Origin: Enterococcus innesii
Lineage (GTDB): Bacteria; Bacillota; Bacilli; Lactobacillales; Enterococcaceae
Assembly: GCA_018982785.1 (NCBI GenBank)
Contig: JAHHEN010000002.1
Coordinates: 377,001-441,000 of the forward strand
Direction of reading: 5' to 3'
Length of the DNA stretch: 64,000 nucleotides
The translations under genes and the position numbers were made by a program. Shown here piece after piece: positions 6,981 to 16,024 of the stretch. Each line of letters opens with the position of its first letter. The stretch's first letter is position 1. The notes beneath the pieces were generated by a model, which made no database searches, was not told the origin of the DNA, and worked only from the letters and a program-made list of their open reading frames with translations.

Positions 6981-8308
6981 ATGGATAGCTTGATTGGCTT
7001 ATTACTAGTAGTGTCATTTGGTGGCATGGTTTTTTATTGTATCAAAGGATATAACCTGATGATTGGTTTTATCGTTATGGCAACATTATGGGTGTTGTTG
7101 CCGCTTATAGGGAATGTCATTTCACCCAATCCGGCATTTGAAAACCTCCCTTTTACCGAGATGCTGGCACAGGTCTATCAACAGGCGCCAGAACGCTGGG
7201 GGCTTCACAAATGAATATTTTTGTAGGAGCATTCTTTGGTAGGATCTTGTTGGAAACGGGCATTGCGGCAACTATCATTCGTAAGAGTGTGGAACTAGGT
7301 GGGGATAGCCCAGCGATTATTCTAGTAATTGTCAATTTGATTACCGGCTTTATCTTTTCATCCATGTCAGGTGCCGGATCTGTCATCGCGATCGCCGTGA
7401 TCGTATTGCCGATTTTATTTTCGATTGGTATTCCTAAAGTCGTGGCATTCTTTAGTTTTTCGGCTTCCGTTGCAGCAGGTGTTTTCTTAAATCCAATCAA
7501 TTTCACACAATATCAAGCCTTTTTTGGCAATGTGAATGGTGGGGTTGATTACACCTATAATGATTATTTTTCGTTTGGATTGTTGGCTTTCTTTGTGATG
7601 ATTTTGGTTTCTTCGATTTTTGCTATTGGGTATTTGAGAGTAGAAAGTTTGACTTATGCTTGGGCGGTTGGAGAAGAGCCTAAAGTCCATGACGTGCCTA
7701 GTTTGGCATTGCTCACGCCCTTTATTCCGGTTGTAGGAGTCATCATCTTTCAATTTCCAGTGATCTTTTGTTTTATTGGTGCGAGTCTGTATGCCTTGTG
7801 GATTTGTGGCGTTTTAAAGGATGGGTTCAGAAAAGATTCTCAGATTTTGACCCGTATTTTTGCAGATGGGGTCAAAGATACTGCGACCTTAGTTGCCTTT
7901 TGGATGACTCTTGCAATGTTCAATGCAGCTGCTACGTTTGCAGCACCGTATTTTGAATCATTGCTAGGAGGAATCATTCCGACGCATCCCTTAGCGCTTT
8001 GTTTGCTTTTTGGTTTTTTAGCTCCCTTGACCTGGTTTCGCGGGCCACTTTCTTTGATTGGTTGTGGGGCAGCATTGCTGGCAGTGATCAGCAATCAAAC
8101 CAATTATCCTGTGACGTTTTTATATCCGTTGTTCATTTCCAACATGATCGGCATGGGACATTTTGATTTGACCATTTCTTGGAATGCTTGGGGATTAGGC
8201 TTCAATAATATCAACACGAGAGACTATATGAAAGTCGCTTTTTTACCAGGAATCGTTATTTCGCTTATTCTTGAGGTTGCGACGTTTCTGTTATATAGCC
8301 CGATTTAA
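6981..8308 (+). pseudogene. DcuC/anion-type membrane carrier, interrupted by a frameshift
   Basis: The first 77 codons stop in frame at 7214 and the remaining 365 continue from 7211 in another frame. Adding one G to the G5 run at 7198-7202 joins them as ERWG-ASQ-MNIF, giving 442 residues, a normal length for this type of carrier. There are ten or more hydrophobic segments, with a conserved Gly/Ser-rich stretch (SSMSGAGSVIA) and NPINFTQYQ. The family resembles DcuC-like or citrate-type anion permeases, and the gene starting at 63763 looks like a distant relative. RBS GGAGGAG before ATG 6981. Probably imports a carboxylate used by the neighbouring enzymes. Confidence 0.7.
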
Positions 8309-8325
8309 AAAAGTAGGTGAAGAAA

Positions 8326-10446
8326 ATGAGAAGAAGTGTCCGAATTGGCATCGATGTAGGCGGGACCCATACGAAAGCTGTCGCAATCAACAATGATACC
8401 CAAGAGGTGATTGGAAAATCATCTGTAAAAACGACCCACAAAAGTGAACAAGGGGTTGCAGAAGGTGTGGTTGCCTCATTTATCAAGTGTTTAGCCGAAA
8501 ATCAGATCCAGCCTGAGGAAGTAGTCTTTGTCGCTCATAGTACTACTCAAGCCACCAATGCACTCTTAGAAGGTGATGTAGCAAAGGTCGGCATTATCAG
8601 TACGGCGAAAGGCGGCGTCGAAGGATGGCTAGCAAAGTGGCAAACGGCATTAAAAGATATTGATTTAGGTACGGGAAGAAGTATTGAAGTCGTGGCGCGG
8701 TTTATTCCTCAAAAAGAGCTTTCAAAGGCAACGATCGAAACGGCGTTAGCAGAACTGCAACAAGCACAGGCGCAAGTCATTGTGACTTCAGCAGCTTTTG
8801 GTGTAGATGATTTAAAAACAGAAGAAAGAATCGCTGAAGTAGCCAAACGAAAGGGCATCGAAGTAACCTTGGCGTCGGAGATGACCAAACTATATGGGTT
8901 ATCCCGGAGAACCCGTACTGCAGCAATCAATGCATCGATTTTGCCAACGATGCTGGAAACGGCAAATTCAACAGAAAATAGTGTTCGCCAAGCAGGTGTG
9001 GATGTACCACTGATGATCATGCGGGGCGATGGCGGGTTGATGGACATTGTTGAAATGAAAAAACGACCGGTGCTAACGATGCTTTCTGGTCCAGCAGCCA
9101 GTGTGATGGGAGCATTGATGTATCTGCGAACGTCGAACGGTATTTATTTTGAAGTAGGGGGAACTTCTACGAATCTGGGCGTGATCAAAAATGGTCGGCC
9201 AGTCATCGATTACTCAGAGATTGCAGGCCATAAGACGTATGTCAATTCATTAGATGTTCGCGTCCTAGGTGTGGCTGGCGGCAGTATGGTTCGAGTGAAT
9301 AAAAAAGGCGTGGTAGACGTCGGACCAAGAAGTGCCCATATCGCTGGTTTAGAATATAGTACGTATCTGCCAGAAGAAGAGATCGTTGCACCAGAACTGG
9401 AGCTTTATGCGCCAAAAGAAGGTGACCCAGCAGATTATGTTGCAATCAAACTTGCTAACGGAAAACGAATCACGATCACGAATTCTTGTGCAGCGAATGT
9501 CTTAGGGTATGTCACAAAGGATGATTTTTCCTATGGCAATGCCCATTCGGCCAGAAAAGCTATGCAGCCATTAGCGGAGTACTTAGAAACGACGGTAGAA
9601 GATGTCGCACAACAAATATTGGATCAAGCAGTCCAAAAAATAGCACCTGTGATTCAATCCTTTGCCCGCAAGTATCAATTAGAGCCCAACCAAATGACTT
9701 TAGTGGGGGTAGGAGGAGGCGTCTCTTCACTGATCAAACATGCAGCGAAACAATTGTCGTTGAATTATAAAATACCTGAAAATGCTGAAGTGATTTCATC
9801 GATCGGTGTGGCGTTATCCGTTGTTCAAGACGTGGTGGAACGAATTGTCCCGAATCCAACAAAAGCGGATATTGCAGCAATCAAGCAAGAAGCAGCTACT
9901 TTGGCAATCGAGAGTGGGGCAACACCTGATAGTATTGAAGTCCATATTGAAATCGATCCTCAGACGCAAAAAATCACTGCGCGAGCTTCCGGTGCCACAG
10001 CTGCTCAGGCTGCTGAGCGTCAAAACCAAATCAACCGTGAAGAAGCGCAAGACATTGCCTATGCTGAGCTGCAAGTTGCTAAAGAAAACGTGGTTTCTTG
10101 TGCTACGAGTGAACATTTTTATGTTTATGGCGCAGCGACAAAAAAAGGCGATCGTGTTTGTGTCATTGATCATCGAGGCTTTATTCGCGTGCAAAGAGAC
10201 CATGCAGATGTCGTGAAAACGACGATCCAAAGTTATAGTGAACAAATCGCTCGTCTTTGGGAAAGTATGGCGAACTACCAAAGTGATCTAGTCATCCGTC
10301 CAGATTTTTATATTTGTGCTGGTCCTCGTCTCTTTGATTTTAGTTCGACAGATTATACCCAATTGATGATGTTGATCGATATTGAATTAAGTCAGTTGAT
10401 TGGTACAGAAGAAATTATTATTATTGCGGCGAATCGATTGCAATAG
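8326..10446 (+). CDS. Hydantoinase/oxoprolinase A-type ATPase (HyuA-like)
   Basis: A 706-residue protein. ATG 8326 is preferred because AGGTGA lies six bases before it. The N-terminal phosphate loop RIGIDVGGTHTKAVA marks the Hydant_A_N fold. The Hydantoinase_A domain follows, with GDGGLMD near residue 233 and a second ATP-binding stretch GGTSTNLGVI. Family members are ATP-dependent subunits of hydantoinases, 5-oxoprolinases and acetone or acetophenone carboxylases, and normally pair with a HyuB subunit. No HyuB gene is present here. The partner may be the HExxH protein encoded directly downstream. Substrate unknown; likely a carbonyl or lactam compound brought in by the carrier upstream. Confidence 0.8.
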   Translation: MRRSVRIGIDVGGTHTKAVAINNDTQEVIGKSSVKTTHKSEQGVAEGVVASFIKCLAENQIQPEEVVFVAHSTTQATNALLEGDVAKVGIISTAKGGVEGWLAKWQTALKDIDLGTGRSIEVVARFIPQKELSKATIETALAELQQAQAQVIVTSAAFGVDDLKTEERIAEVAKRKGIEVTLASEMTKLYGLSRRTRTAAINASILPTMLETANSTENSVRQAGVDVPLMIMRGDGGLMDIVEMKKRPVLTMLSGPAASVMGALMYLRTSNGIYFEVGGTSTNLGVIKNGRPVIDYSEIAGHKTYVNSLDVRVLGVAGGSMVRVNKKGVVDVGPRSAHIAGLEYSTYLPEEEIVAPELELYAPKEGDPADYVAIKLANGKRITITNSCAANVLGYVTKDDFSYGNAHSARKAMQPLAEYLETTVEDVAQQILDQAVQKIAPVIQSFARKYQLEPNQMTLVGVGGGVSSLIKHAAKQLSLNYKIPENAEVISSIGVALSVVQDVVERIVPNPTKADIAAIKQEAATLAIESGATPDSIEVHIEIDPQTQKITARASGATAAQAAERQNQINREEAQDIAYAELQVAKENVVSCATSEHFYVYGAATKKGDRVCVIDHRGFIRVQRDHADVVKTTIQSYSEQIARLWESMANYQSDLVIRPDFYICAGPRLFDFSSTDYTQLMMLIDIELSQLIGTEEIIIIAANRLQ

Positions 10447-10457
10447 TGTAGGAAGGG

Positions 10458-11126
10458 ATGAGATCCGTGAAAGTAGAAGAATTTTGCCAACAATTTTTAC
10501 ACCTATGGTCTCAAGCAACCAATCCTCATTTGCAGTTGCTAAAGCAAGACCCGCTTTATGCCAAAGTTGATCCTGCGCAGGCAGAGTCCATTATTGAAAC
10601 TGCTGAAAGCATAGGGAAGCAAGAAGCCCGCTGGTATCGAGAGCATCCTCAAGAATTGCAAGGAATCATTGATTCATTAAAGATCAACGAACTGCCTGAA
10701 GCGCAAGCGCAACAGGAGCGCTATACCTTTGCTGTCTATAAAAAAACAGATCATATTATGATTGATCGCAATTTCTTGGCGCAAGCGCAGAATTTTATCG
10801 AAGCCCAGCAATTAAGCCGATTACTTCCTGCGACGACACTTACGGAATTGGTTTTCATGCATGAAGTGTTTCATGTATTGGAATATCGTAAAAATCTCTG
10901 GACCATTCAAAGACAACTGCACTATCAGATAGGTTTTTTGAAAAAACAGGCACGTCTCTATTCCTTGAGTGAGATCGCTGCTGCATCTTTTGTACAGACG
11001 TTTTATCAGCTGGAAAATTCCCCTACATTGCTTGCTAGCTGCATAATCTATTGTAAAAATCCTGAGCTCGCTCAAGCGCTCGTTAAGACTGCGTTAAAGG
11101 AACAAACCATTCACAGAAGCTATTGA
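10458..11126 (+). CDS. Putative zinc metalloprotease-like protein (HExxH), unknown function
   Basis: A 222-residue soluble protein. Residues 135-139 read HEVFH, a HExxH zinc motif, and Glu172 in SEIAAASF lies 33 residues further on. This resembles the gluzincin/ImmA-type spacing in which a Glu within E-x-x-A-x-x-F supplies the third ligand. No signal peptide, so it would be cytosolic. I do not recognise a named family. It starts 11 bases after the HyuA-like gene, with AGGAAGG close to the ATG; GTG 10467 is an alternative start. The tight spacing suggests a common function, perhaps maturation or hydrolysis linked to the ATPase. Confidence 0.6.
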   Translation: MRSVKVEEFCQQFLHLWSQATNPHLQLLKQDPLYAKVDPAQAESIIETAESIGKQEARWYREHPQELQGIIDSLKINELPEAQAQQERYTFAVYKKTDHIMIDRNFLAQAQNFIEAQQLSRLLPATTLTELVFMHEVFHVLEYRKNLWTIQRQLHYQIGFLKKQARLYSLSEIAAASFVQTFYQLENSPTLLASCIIYCKNPELAQALVKTALKEQTIHRSY

Positions 11127-11210
11127 TCAATGGAAAAAAAGAATTAGTTTCTATGCTCATATCAAGGTATATTGTTAGTGAAGAATATAACAATATTAGA
11201 GGTGGTATAA

Positions 11211-12052
11211 ATGATGGAGTAATCTTGGTTGAATCTTAAGAATGAGGTCGTAGTCATTACCGGTGCTTTAGGCGGTATGGGGAAAAAATCGCACAGGACT
11301 TTGCTGAGCAAGGCGCACAACTTGCATTAGTTGATTTGCACGAGGAAAACCTTGCCAACTATGCAGCGAAACTAGCGAATGAGTTCGGTGTGAAAGTAAA
11401 CAGTTATGTTTGCAATTCGACGATCGAAGCGCAGGTAGATGCTTTGGCAGAAAAGGTCAAAGAAGATTTTGGCCGCATTGATGTTTTGGTAAACACAGCT
11501 GCTATTTTGAAATTTTCATTGCTTGAGGATCTACCATTTGAAGAATGGAAACAGGTGATCGACGTTAACTTAAATGGTTACTTCTTGGTTTCACAAAGAA
11601 TCGGACGAGTGATGATCGCACAAAAATCTGGGCGGATGGTTCATGTCTCAACGATCGCTTCAATCAGCCCTGAAAGATATTCTGGTGCATATAGCCCAAG
11701 TAAGGCTGGAGTTAATATGATGTCGAAACAAATGGCCGCAGAGTGGGGGCAGTACGGCCTTCGCAGCAATTGTGTCTTGCCATGCTTTGTGAAAACACCT
11801 TTATCCGCAAGCTTCTATGCAGATCCAGAAGTTGAAGAAGGGCGCAAACGCTTGACTGCCAACAAACGAATCGGCGATGTGCAAGACATTGCTAATGCAG
11901 TCCTTTACTTAGCCAGCGAACGTTCCGATTATACGAACGGGCACGAATTACGTGTTGAAGGCGGTTTTGGGATCATGATGGGGGATCAAGTACCAAAACC
12001 TGGTGGGCGTAAACAGTATGCCATCAATTCTCGGCCGGAAAACCAAAAATAA
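11211..12052 (+). pseudogene. Short-chain dehydrogenase/reductase, interrupted near its start
   Basis: NAD(P)-binding motif TGALGGMG and catalytic YSPSK are both present, as in classical SDRs. From ATG 11211 (AGAGGTGG before it) an in-frame TAA follows at 11220. Then a missing base in the A6 run at 11283-11288 shifts the frame before KIAQDFAEQG. Adding one A gives about 280 codons including that TAA. TTG 11229 could be an alternative start past the TAA. It probably oxidises or reduces a hydroxyl on the ring acid handled by the cluster. It lies between the HExxH gene and the large flavoprotein. Confidence 0.75.
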
Positions 12053-12085
12053 ATGGGGAAATGAAGTAATAATTGAATAGGGGAG

Positions 12086-12123
12086 ACACTCATCTTTTCG
12101 ACTTGTTCGAAAAAGATGGGTGT
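12086..12123 (+). terminator. Hairpin after the SDR gene
   Basis: ACACTCATCTTTT pairs with AAAAAGATGGGTGT around a short CGA-TCG inner stem. It lacks a long T-tract, so termination may be partial. Confidence 0.5.
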
Positions 12124-12186
12124 ATTTCGTGATGCCTTAATACATGCGGTCTGACGAAGCAAGCTATTTGAAAGGAACTGATTTTC

Positions 12187-15102
12187 ATGAAAAAAGAATT
12201 ATTTGAACCAATCAAACTATCTTCTGGCGTTGAACTTAAAAATCGACTCGTTATGGCACCTATGACAACTCAATCTGCTTTTTACGACGGTGAAATAACG
12301 GAAGAGATCATTGAATACTATCGCTGTCGTGCCGGTGCAGCTGCAGCGGTGATCGTGGAAAGCTGCTTTATCGAAGAACATGGGCGTGGGTTTCCAGGAG
12401 CACTCGGGGTAGATACTGACAAGAAAATTGCTGGGCTCACTAGATTAGCAAAAGCCATCAAAGAAAAAGGTTCGAAAGCGATCCTGCAAATTTATCATGC
12501 TGGACGAATGGCATGGCCTGAGTACAATGGTGGAGTACAACCGATTTGCGCAAGTCCTGTCGCGGCTTTGAGACCCAATGCACCTGTGCCCAAAGAAATG
12601 AGTAATGATGAGATCATAGCCATGATCCAACGATTTGGCGATGCTACTAGACGTGCGATTCGAGCTGGATATGATGGCGTGGAGATACATGGTGCGAATA
12701 CTTTTTTGATTCAACAATTTTTCTCACCTCACTCAAATCGCCGGAACGATCAATGGGGAGGTAGTCTAGAAAAAAGAGCGCACTTTCCATTAGCCATATT
12801 AGAAGAAGTTCAGCGGGTCCGTCAAGAAGAATCGGTTGAAGACTTTGTTATCGGTTATCGTTTTTCGCCAGAAGAAATGGAAAAGCCCGGTATTTGTTTT
12901 GAAGAAACGATGTACTTGTTGAATCAACTAGCGAAAAGCAAGCCAGAGTACCTTCATTTTTCAATGGGAACGTACCAACGAAGCTCTATCATCGATACCG
13001 AAAGCAATGAGCCATTGATTGTGAAATTTTTAACAATGCGTTCGCCTGAACTTTCTACTATTCCGATTATAGGAGTGGGCTCTATCTTGCAACGAGAAGA
13101 TGCAGAAGCAGCACTGGAAATTGGCTACGATTTGCTTGCCATCGGGAAAGGGTTTTTAGTCGAACCTAATTGGGTTCAGATGATTGCCGAGAAGAAAGTC
13201 GTTCGTCATTTTGCTCTTAGTCATGCACAAAGTGAGTTAAAAATCCCGACCCCCTTGTGGCAGTTTATGGAAGAAATGGTCATTGATCCAGAAGAGGAGA
13301 AACAAAAGCATGAACGCTTGAAAGAACTCCAAAAGCGGAAAGTGGCTTACCAACCAGGGACATATCTCGTACAAGCCCAAGGGCATAATAGTCCAATCGA
13401 AATGCAAGTGACGTTTTCAAAAGAAAAGATTGAAAAGATCACCATTGATAAAGGTAATGAATCTGAAGGTTTATCTGATTTAGTATTTACACGAATCCCG
13501 GAACAGATTATTGAAGGACAAACGTTGAATGTCGATGCTGTTTCTGGTGCTTCTGCTTCCAGTCAAGGGGTGATCGCAGGGGTGGAAGAAGCGGTAAAAC
13601 TTGCGGGCGCCGATGTAGAGGTCCTCAAAGCACAGCCCAAGCCAGTCGTGTCTTGGTCAGAAGAAGTGGTTGAAGAATCAGTTAATGTAGTGATCGTTGG
13701 TTCAGGCGCTGCTGGGCTTGCTGCTGCATTGCGAGCGGATCAATTAGGCTTAAAAGTCATTTTACTGGAAAAATTGAGTTTTGTTGGCGGAGCGATCTCT
13801 ATTAGTGGTGGAAACCAAGTCGTAACTGGTTCCAAACTACAACAAGTAGCTGGTGTAAAAGATGATACGCCGGCAGCCATGGTGGCTGATTTTCTGGAAA
13901 ACGGAAATGGGCTGAACGATCAAAAACTTTTGACCCTTTTCGCTGAGAATATAGGAGAAACCACAGATTGGGTCCATGAGTACTTAGGTGTAGCCTACGA
14001 TATAAAACAAGGGCTGCACGTTTTAGCAGAATATCGAAAAAATCGTGAACTTGCCTATCAAGGGGGCGGTGCTGGATTTGCCCAAACCATCCGTAAAACA
14101 TTACAGAATAGTGGGGTTCGGGTCTTGCTCCAAACGAAAGCCCAACAGCTACTATTGGACGATCAAGACAACGTTACAGGCGTTAAAGCCGTCGAAGAAT
14201 CAGGGAAAACTCATATGATCTATGCCCCAACGGTCATTATGACAACCGGTGGCTATGGGAATAATGCCTCTTTACTCAAGGAAAGATTCAAGCAAATTTT
14301 GTATTATGGACCAAAATCTGCCACCGGCGATGGCCTTTTGATGGCAACGATCCCTGCTTTAAAGGCACAAACACGAGCGATGGATCAAGGGAAAATCTAC
14401 CCGAATGGATTGGAAGTTTCTCAAGGTGTGGCGAAATCAACGATTGGCGGCAATCTGATCGTGCTGAAAGAAAATGGTATTCTAGTGAATCAACTTGGAA
14501 AGCGGGTTGTCAACGAACGAGCTAGCAACAAAAAAGTATTAGAAGCATTATTAAAACAAACCCCGCCAATGCTATATTTATTGCTAGACGGCAAACACTT
14601 TGAGCATTTCAGCCAAGGCGTAGCAGAAGGGGGAATCACCCGTGAAGAGTTGGCTTGTTGGATTGCACAAGAAGGAAAGGCCACACCTCGTATTCTTAAA
14701 GCTGCCACAATAGAACAGTTAGCCATCAAAGCGCAGATGCCTGTAGAACAATTGATCGAAACAGTGGATAATTTTAATTACTGGGTAGCGCAAGGGAGCG
14801 ATGAAGAATTTCATCGTGACCCTGAATACTTGCAAGAACCGATTGGTGCAGGACCCTATTATCTTATCGAACAAAAGCCTCGATTTGCGACTACGCTAGG
14901 TGGGTTAGCGGTCAATCGTTCGTTACAGGTTTTGAATCAGCAAAACCAGCCCATTAAAGGCCTGTATGCTGCAGGTGAAGTAGTGGGAGGCGTTATGGGA
15001 TCAGACTCTCCATCTGGTGCCAATAATGCCTGGGCATTGACTTCTGGGAAATTAGCAGCAGAAGCTGTTTGGGAAGTGACGAAAGGACCGAAAAAAGCGT
15101 AG
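12187..15102 (+). CDS. Three-domain flavin reductase: OYE / FMN-bind / fumarate-reductase-like FAD domain
   Basis: A 971-residue protein with no signal peptide. Residues 1-340 are an Old Yellow Enzyme barrel (MAPMTT; EIHGANTFLIQQFFSPHSN; RNDQWGGS). About 390-475 is an FMN-bind domain with DAVSGAS (Asp450-Ser456), the ApbE-type covalent flavinylation motif. From about 500 runs a FAD-binding-2 domain (GSGAAG at 505). Relatives are cytosolic NADH-driven enoate reductases of the cinnamate/acrylate/urocanate type. The C-terminal GGVMGSDSPSGANN replaces the HGxNR-type segment of fumarate reductases, so fumarate is unlikely as substrate. In this cluster a ring-unsaturated acid such as shikimate is an attractive acceptor. 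Followed by a strong terminator. Confidence 0.88.
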   Translation: MKKELFEPIKLSSGVELKNRLVMAPMTTQSAFYDGEITEEIIEYYRCRAGAAAAVIVESCFIEEHGRGFPGALGVDTDKKIAGLTRLAKAIKEKGSKAILQIYHAGRMAWPEYNGGVQPICASPVAALRPNAPVPKEMSNDEIIAMIQRFGDATRRAIRAGYDGVEIHGANTFLIQQFFSPHSNRRNDQWGGSLEKRAHFPLAILEEVQRVRQEESVEDFVIGYRFSPEEMEKPGICFEETMYLLNQLAKSKPEYLHFSMGTYQRSSIIDTESNEPLIVKFLTMRSPELSTIPIIGVGSILQREDAEAALEIGYDLLAIGKGFLVEPNWVQMIAEKKVVRHFALSHAQSELKIPTPLWQFMEEMVIDPEEEKQKHERLKELQKRKVAYQPGTYLVQAQGHNSPIEMQVTFSKEKIEKITIDKGNESEGLSDLVFTRIPEQIIEGQTLNVDAVSGASASSQGVIAGVEEAVKLAGADVEVLKAQPKPVVSWSEEVVEESVNVVIVGSGAAGLAAALRADQLGLKVILLEKLSFVGGAISISGGNQVVTGSKLQQVAGVKDDTPAAMVADFLENGNGLNDQKLLTLFAENIGETTDWVHEYLGVAYDIKQGLHVLAEYRKNRELAYQGGGAGFAQTIRKTLQNSGVRVLLQTKAQQLLLDDQDNVTGVKAVEESGKTHMIYAPTVIMTTGGYGNNASLLKERFKQILYYGPKSATGDGLLMATIPALKAQTRAMDQGKIYPNGLEVSQGVAKSTIGGNLIVLKENGILVNQLGKRVVNERASNKKVLEALLKQTPPMLYLLLDGKHFEHFSQGVAEGGITREELACWIAQEGKATPRILKAATIEQLAIKAQMPVEQLIETVDNFNYWVAQGSDEEFHRDPEYLQEPIGAGPYYLIEQKPRFATTLGGLAVNRSLQVLNQQNQPIKGLYAAGEVVGGVMGSDSPSGANNAWALTSGKLAAEAVWEVTKGPKKA

Positions 15103-15244
15103 AATCCGTTTTTAGCTTTATTGCTAAATTGATAAAACAGCGCCGATGACTGATCAGCTAGGAGAATCCTTCTATATTCTCTTCCAGAAATTTGGCTAGA
15201 ATCAGAGAGATTTAGGTCGTTTCTCTAGACAATCAAATCAGCAA

Positions 15245-15282
15245 AAAAACCAGAACGATCCTTTCGGAGGTTCTGGTTTTTT
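15245..15282 (+). terminator. Terminator of the flavin reductase
   Basis: AAAAACCAGAAC pairs perfectly with GTTCTGGTTTTT around a 13-base loop, ending in a T-run. It closes the ring-acid cluster. Confidence 0.85.
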
Positions 15283-15633
15283 CGTGTAATTTTAACAAAC
15301 ATGTCCTATACGACTGATTGATCGCCTGTAGCCACTGTCTATCTCCTTTGCAAAAAAACATAAGTGGTACATCGTTCTACCTCGGACTCCGAAGAGTGAT
15401 CGGTGAACGCACGGGCATCCACAAAGGTTAGAGCGAAGATGGGGACGGTATCACTGACATCAAAGGTGCATATATTTCTTTCGCTAGACTTGATAAAGAG
15501 CAAAAGAACAGCGATTTGTTTCAAGGTGGACACAAATTGGTTGTGTCAAATAGCTTCTAAATCGGGTGTAATGACTAAAACAGCCTCGTTTGTTTCGGTA
15601 GGTTCGTAGCCAGCTCCCCGTGTTTTTGACGAC
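15283..15633. other. Stretch with possible degraded coding sequence
   Basis: No intact gene is convincing. On the minus strand, immediately after the small membrane gene, a protein-like stretch (GAGYEPTETNEAVLVITP) lies in a shifted frame and soon stops. This may be a decayed or frameshifted C-terminal domain of that gene. The rest is unassigned. Confidence 0.3.
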
Positions 15634-15801
15634 TTAAAGTGTATTTGAATAGAAGAAAACGTAAGAAATGGCAATCAAACAAACCAACAATAAACCAGAG
15701 AGTGACAGAAAAAGCAGCATGATCCGTTTCTTCTTCAATCCTAGTACAAGTATCAATACATTCAATAGAAAGAAAACAAGTAAAATCGCTAAATATTCCA
15801 T
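15634..15801 (-). CDS. Small two-helix membrane protein
   Basis: A 55-residue protein that is easily missed. ATG 15801 has AGAGGA seven bases before it. Two hydrophobic segments (about residues 3-21 and 27-50) flank a GLKKKR loop. It ends YSNTL, but a protein-like continuation in another frame (SSKTRGAGYEPTETNEA) suggests the gene may originally have been about 90 residues long with an extracellular tail. Function unknown. No close partner gene. Confidence 0.5.
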   Translation of the reverse strand: MEYLAILLVFFLLNVLILVLGLKKKRIMLLFLSLSGLLLVCLIAISYVFFYSNTL

Positions 15802-15964
15802 AACTGGTCCTCTTTTACGTTTTTATTTATCTTACCAGAGATTGCTTGCTTTTCCTAGCCAGTTTTTGTCTTTAAGGGGATAAATATTTACAGTATATCA
15901 GGGACGGGATTGCTCAAATAAAAAAGCGACTGAGCAATTTTACAATTATCGAAAAGAAAAAGAG

Positions 15965-16001
15965 CATCAATCATTAGAGGATGTGTCTTCAATGATTGAT
16001 G
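15965..16001 (-). terminator. Terminator of the ABC-2 operon
   Basis: A perfect 11-pair inverted repeat, CATCAATCATT (15965-15975) and AATGATTGATG (15991-16001). On the minus strand it is followed by CTCTTTTTCTTTTC. Confidence 0.7.
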
Positions 16002-16024
16002 TCTAAAAGGGCTTCTTGCTTGTT

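Noticed and set aside
15403-15609. 68-residue plus-strand reading frame
   Set aside because: No start signal and no recognisable pattern; the protein-like signal in this area is on the other strand.
15668-15883. 71-residue plus-strand reading frame
   Set aside because: It lies opposite the small membrane gene at 15634-15801, which has a proper ribosome site and hydrophobic helices.
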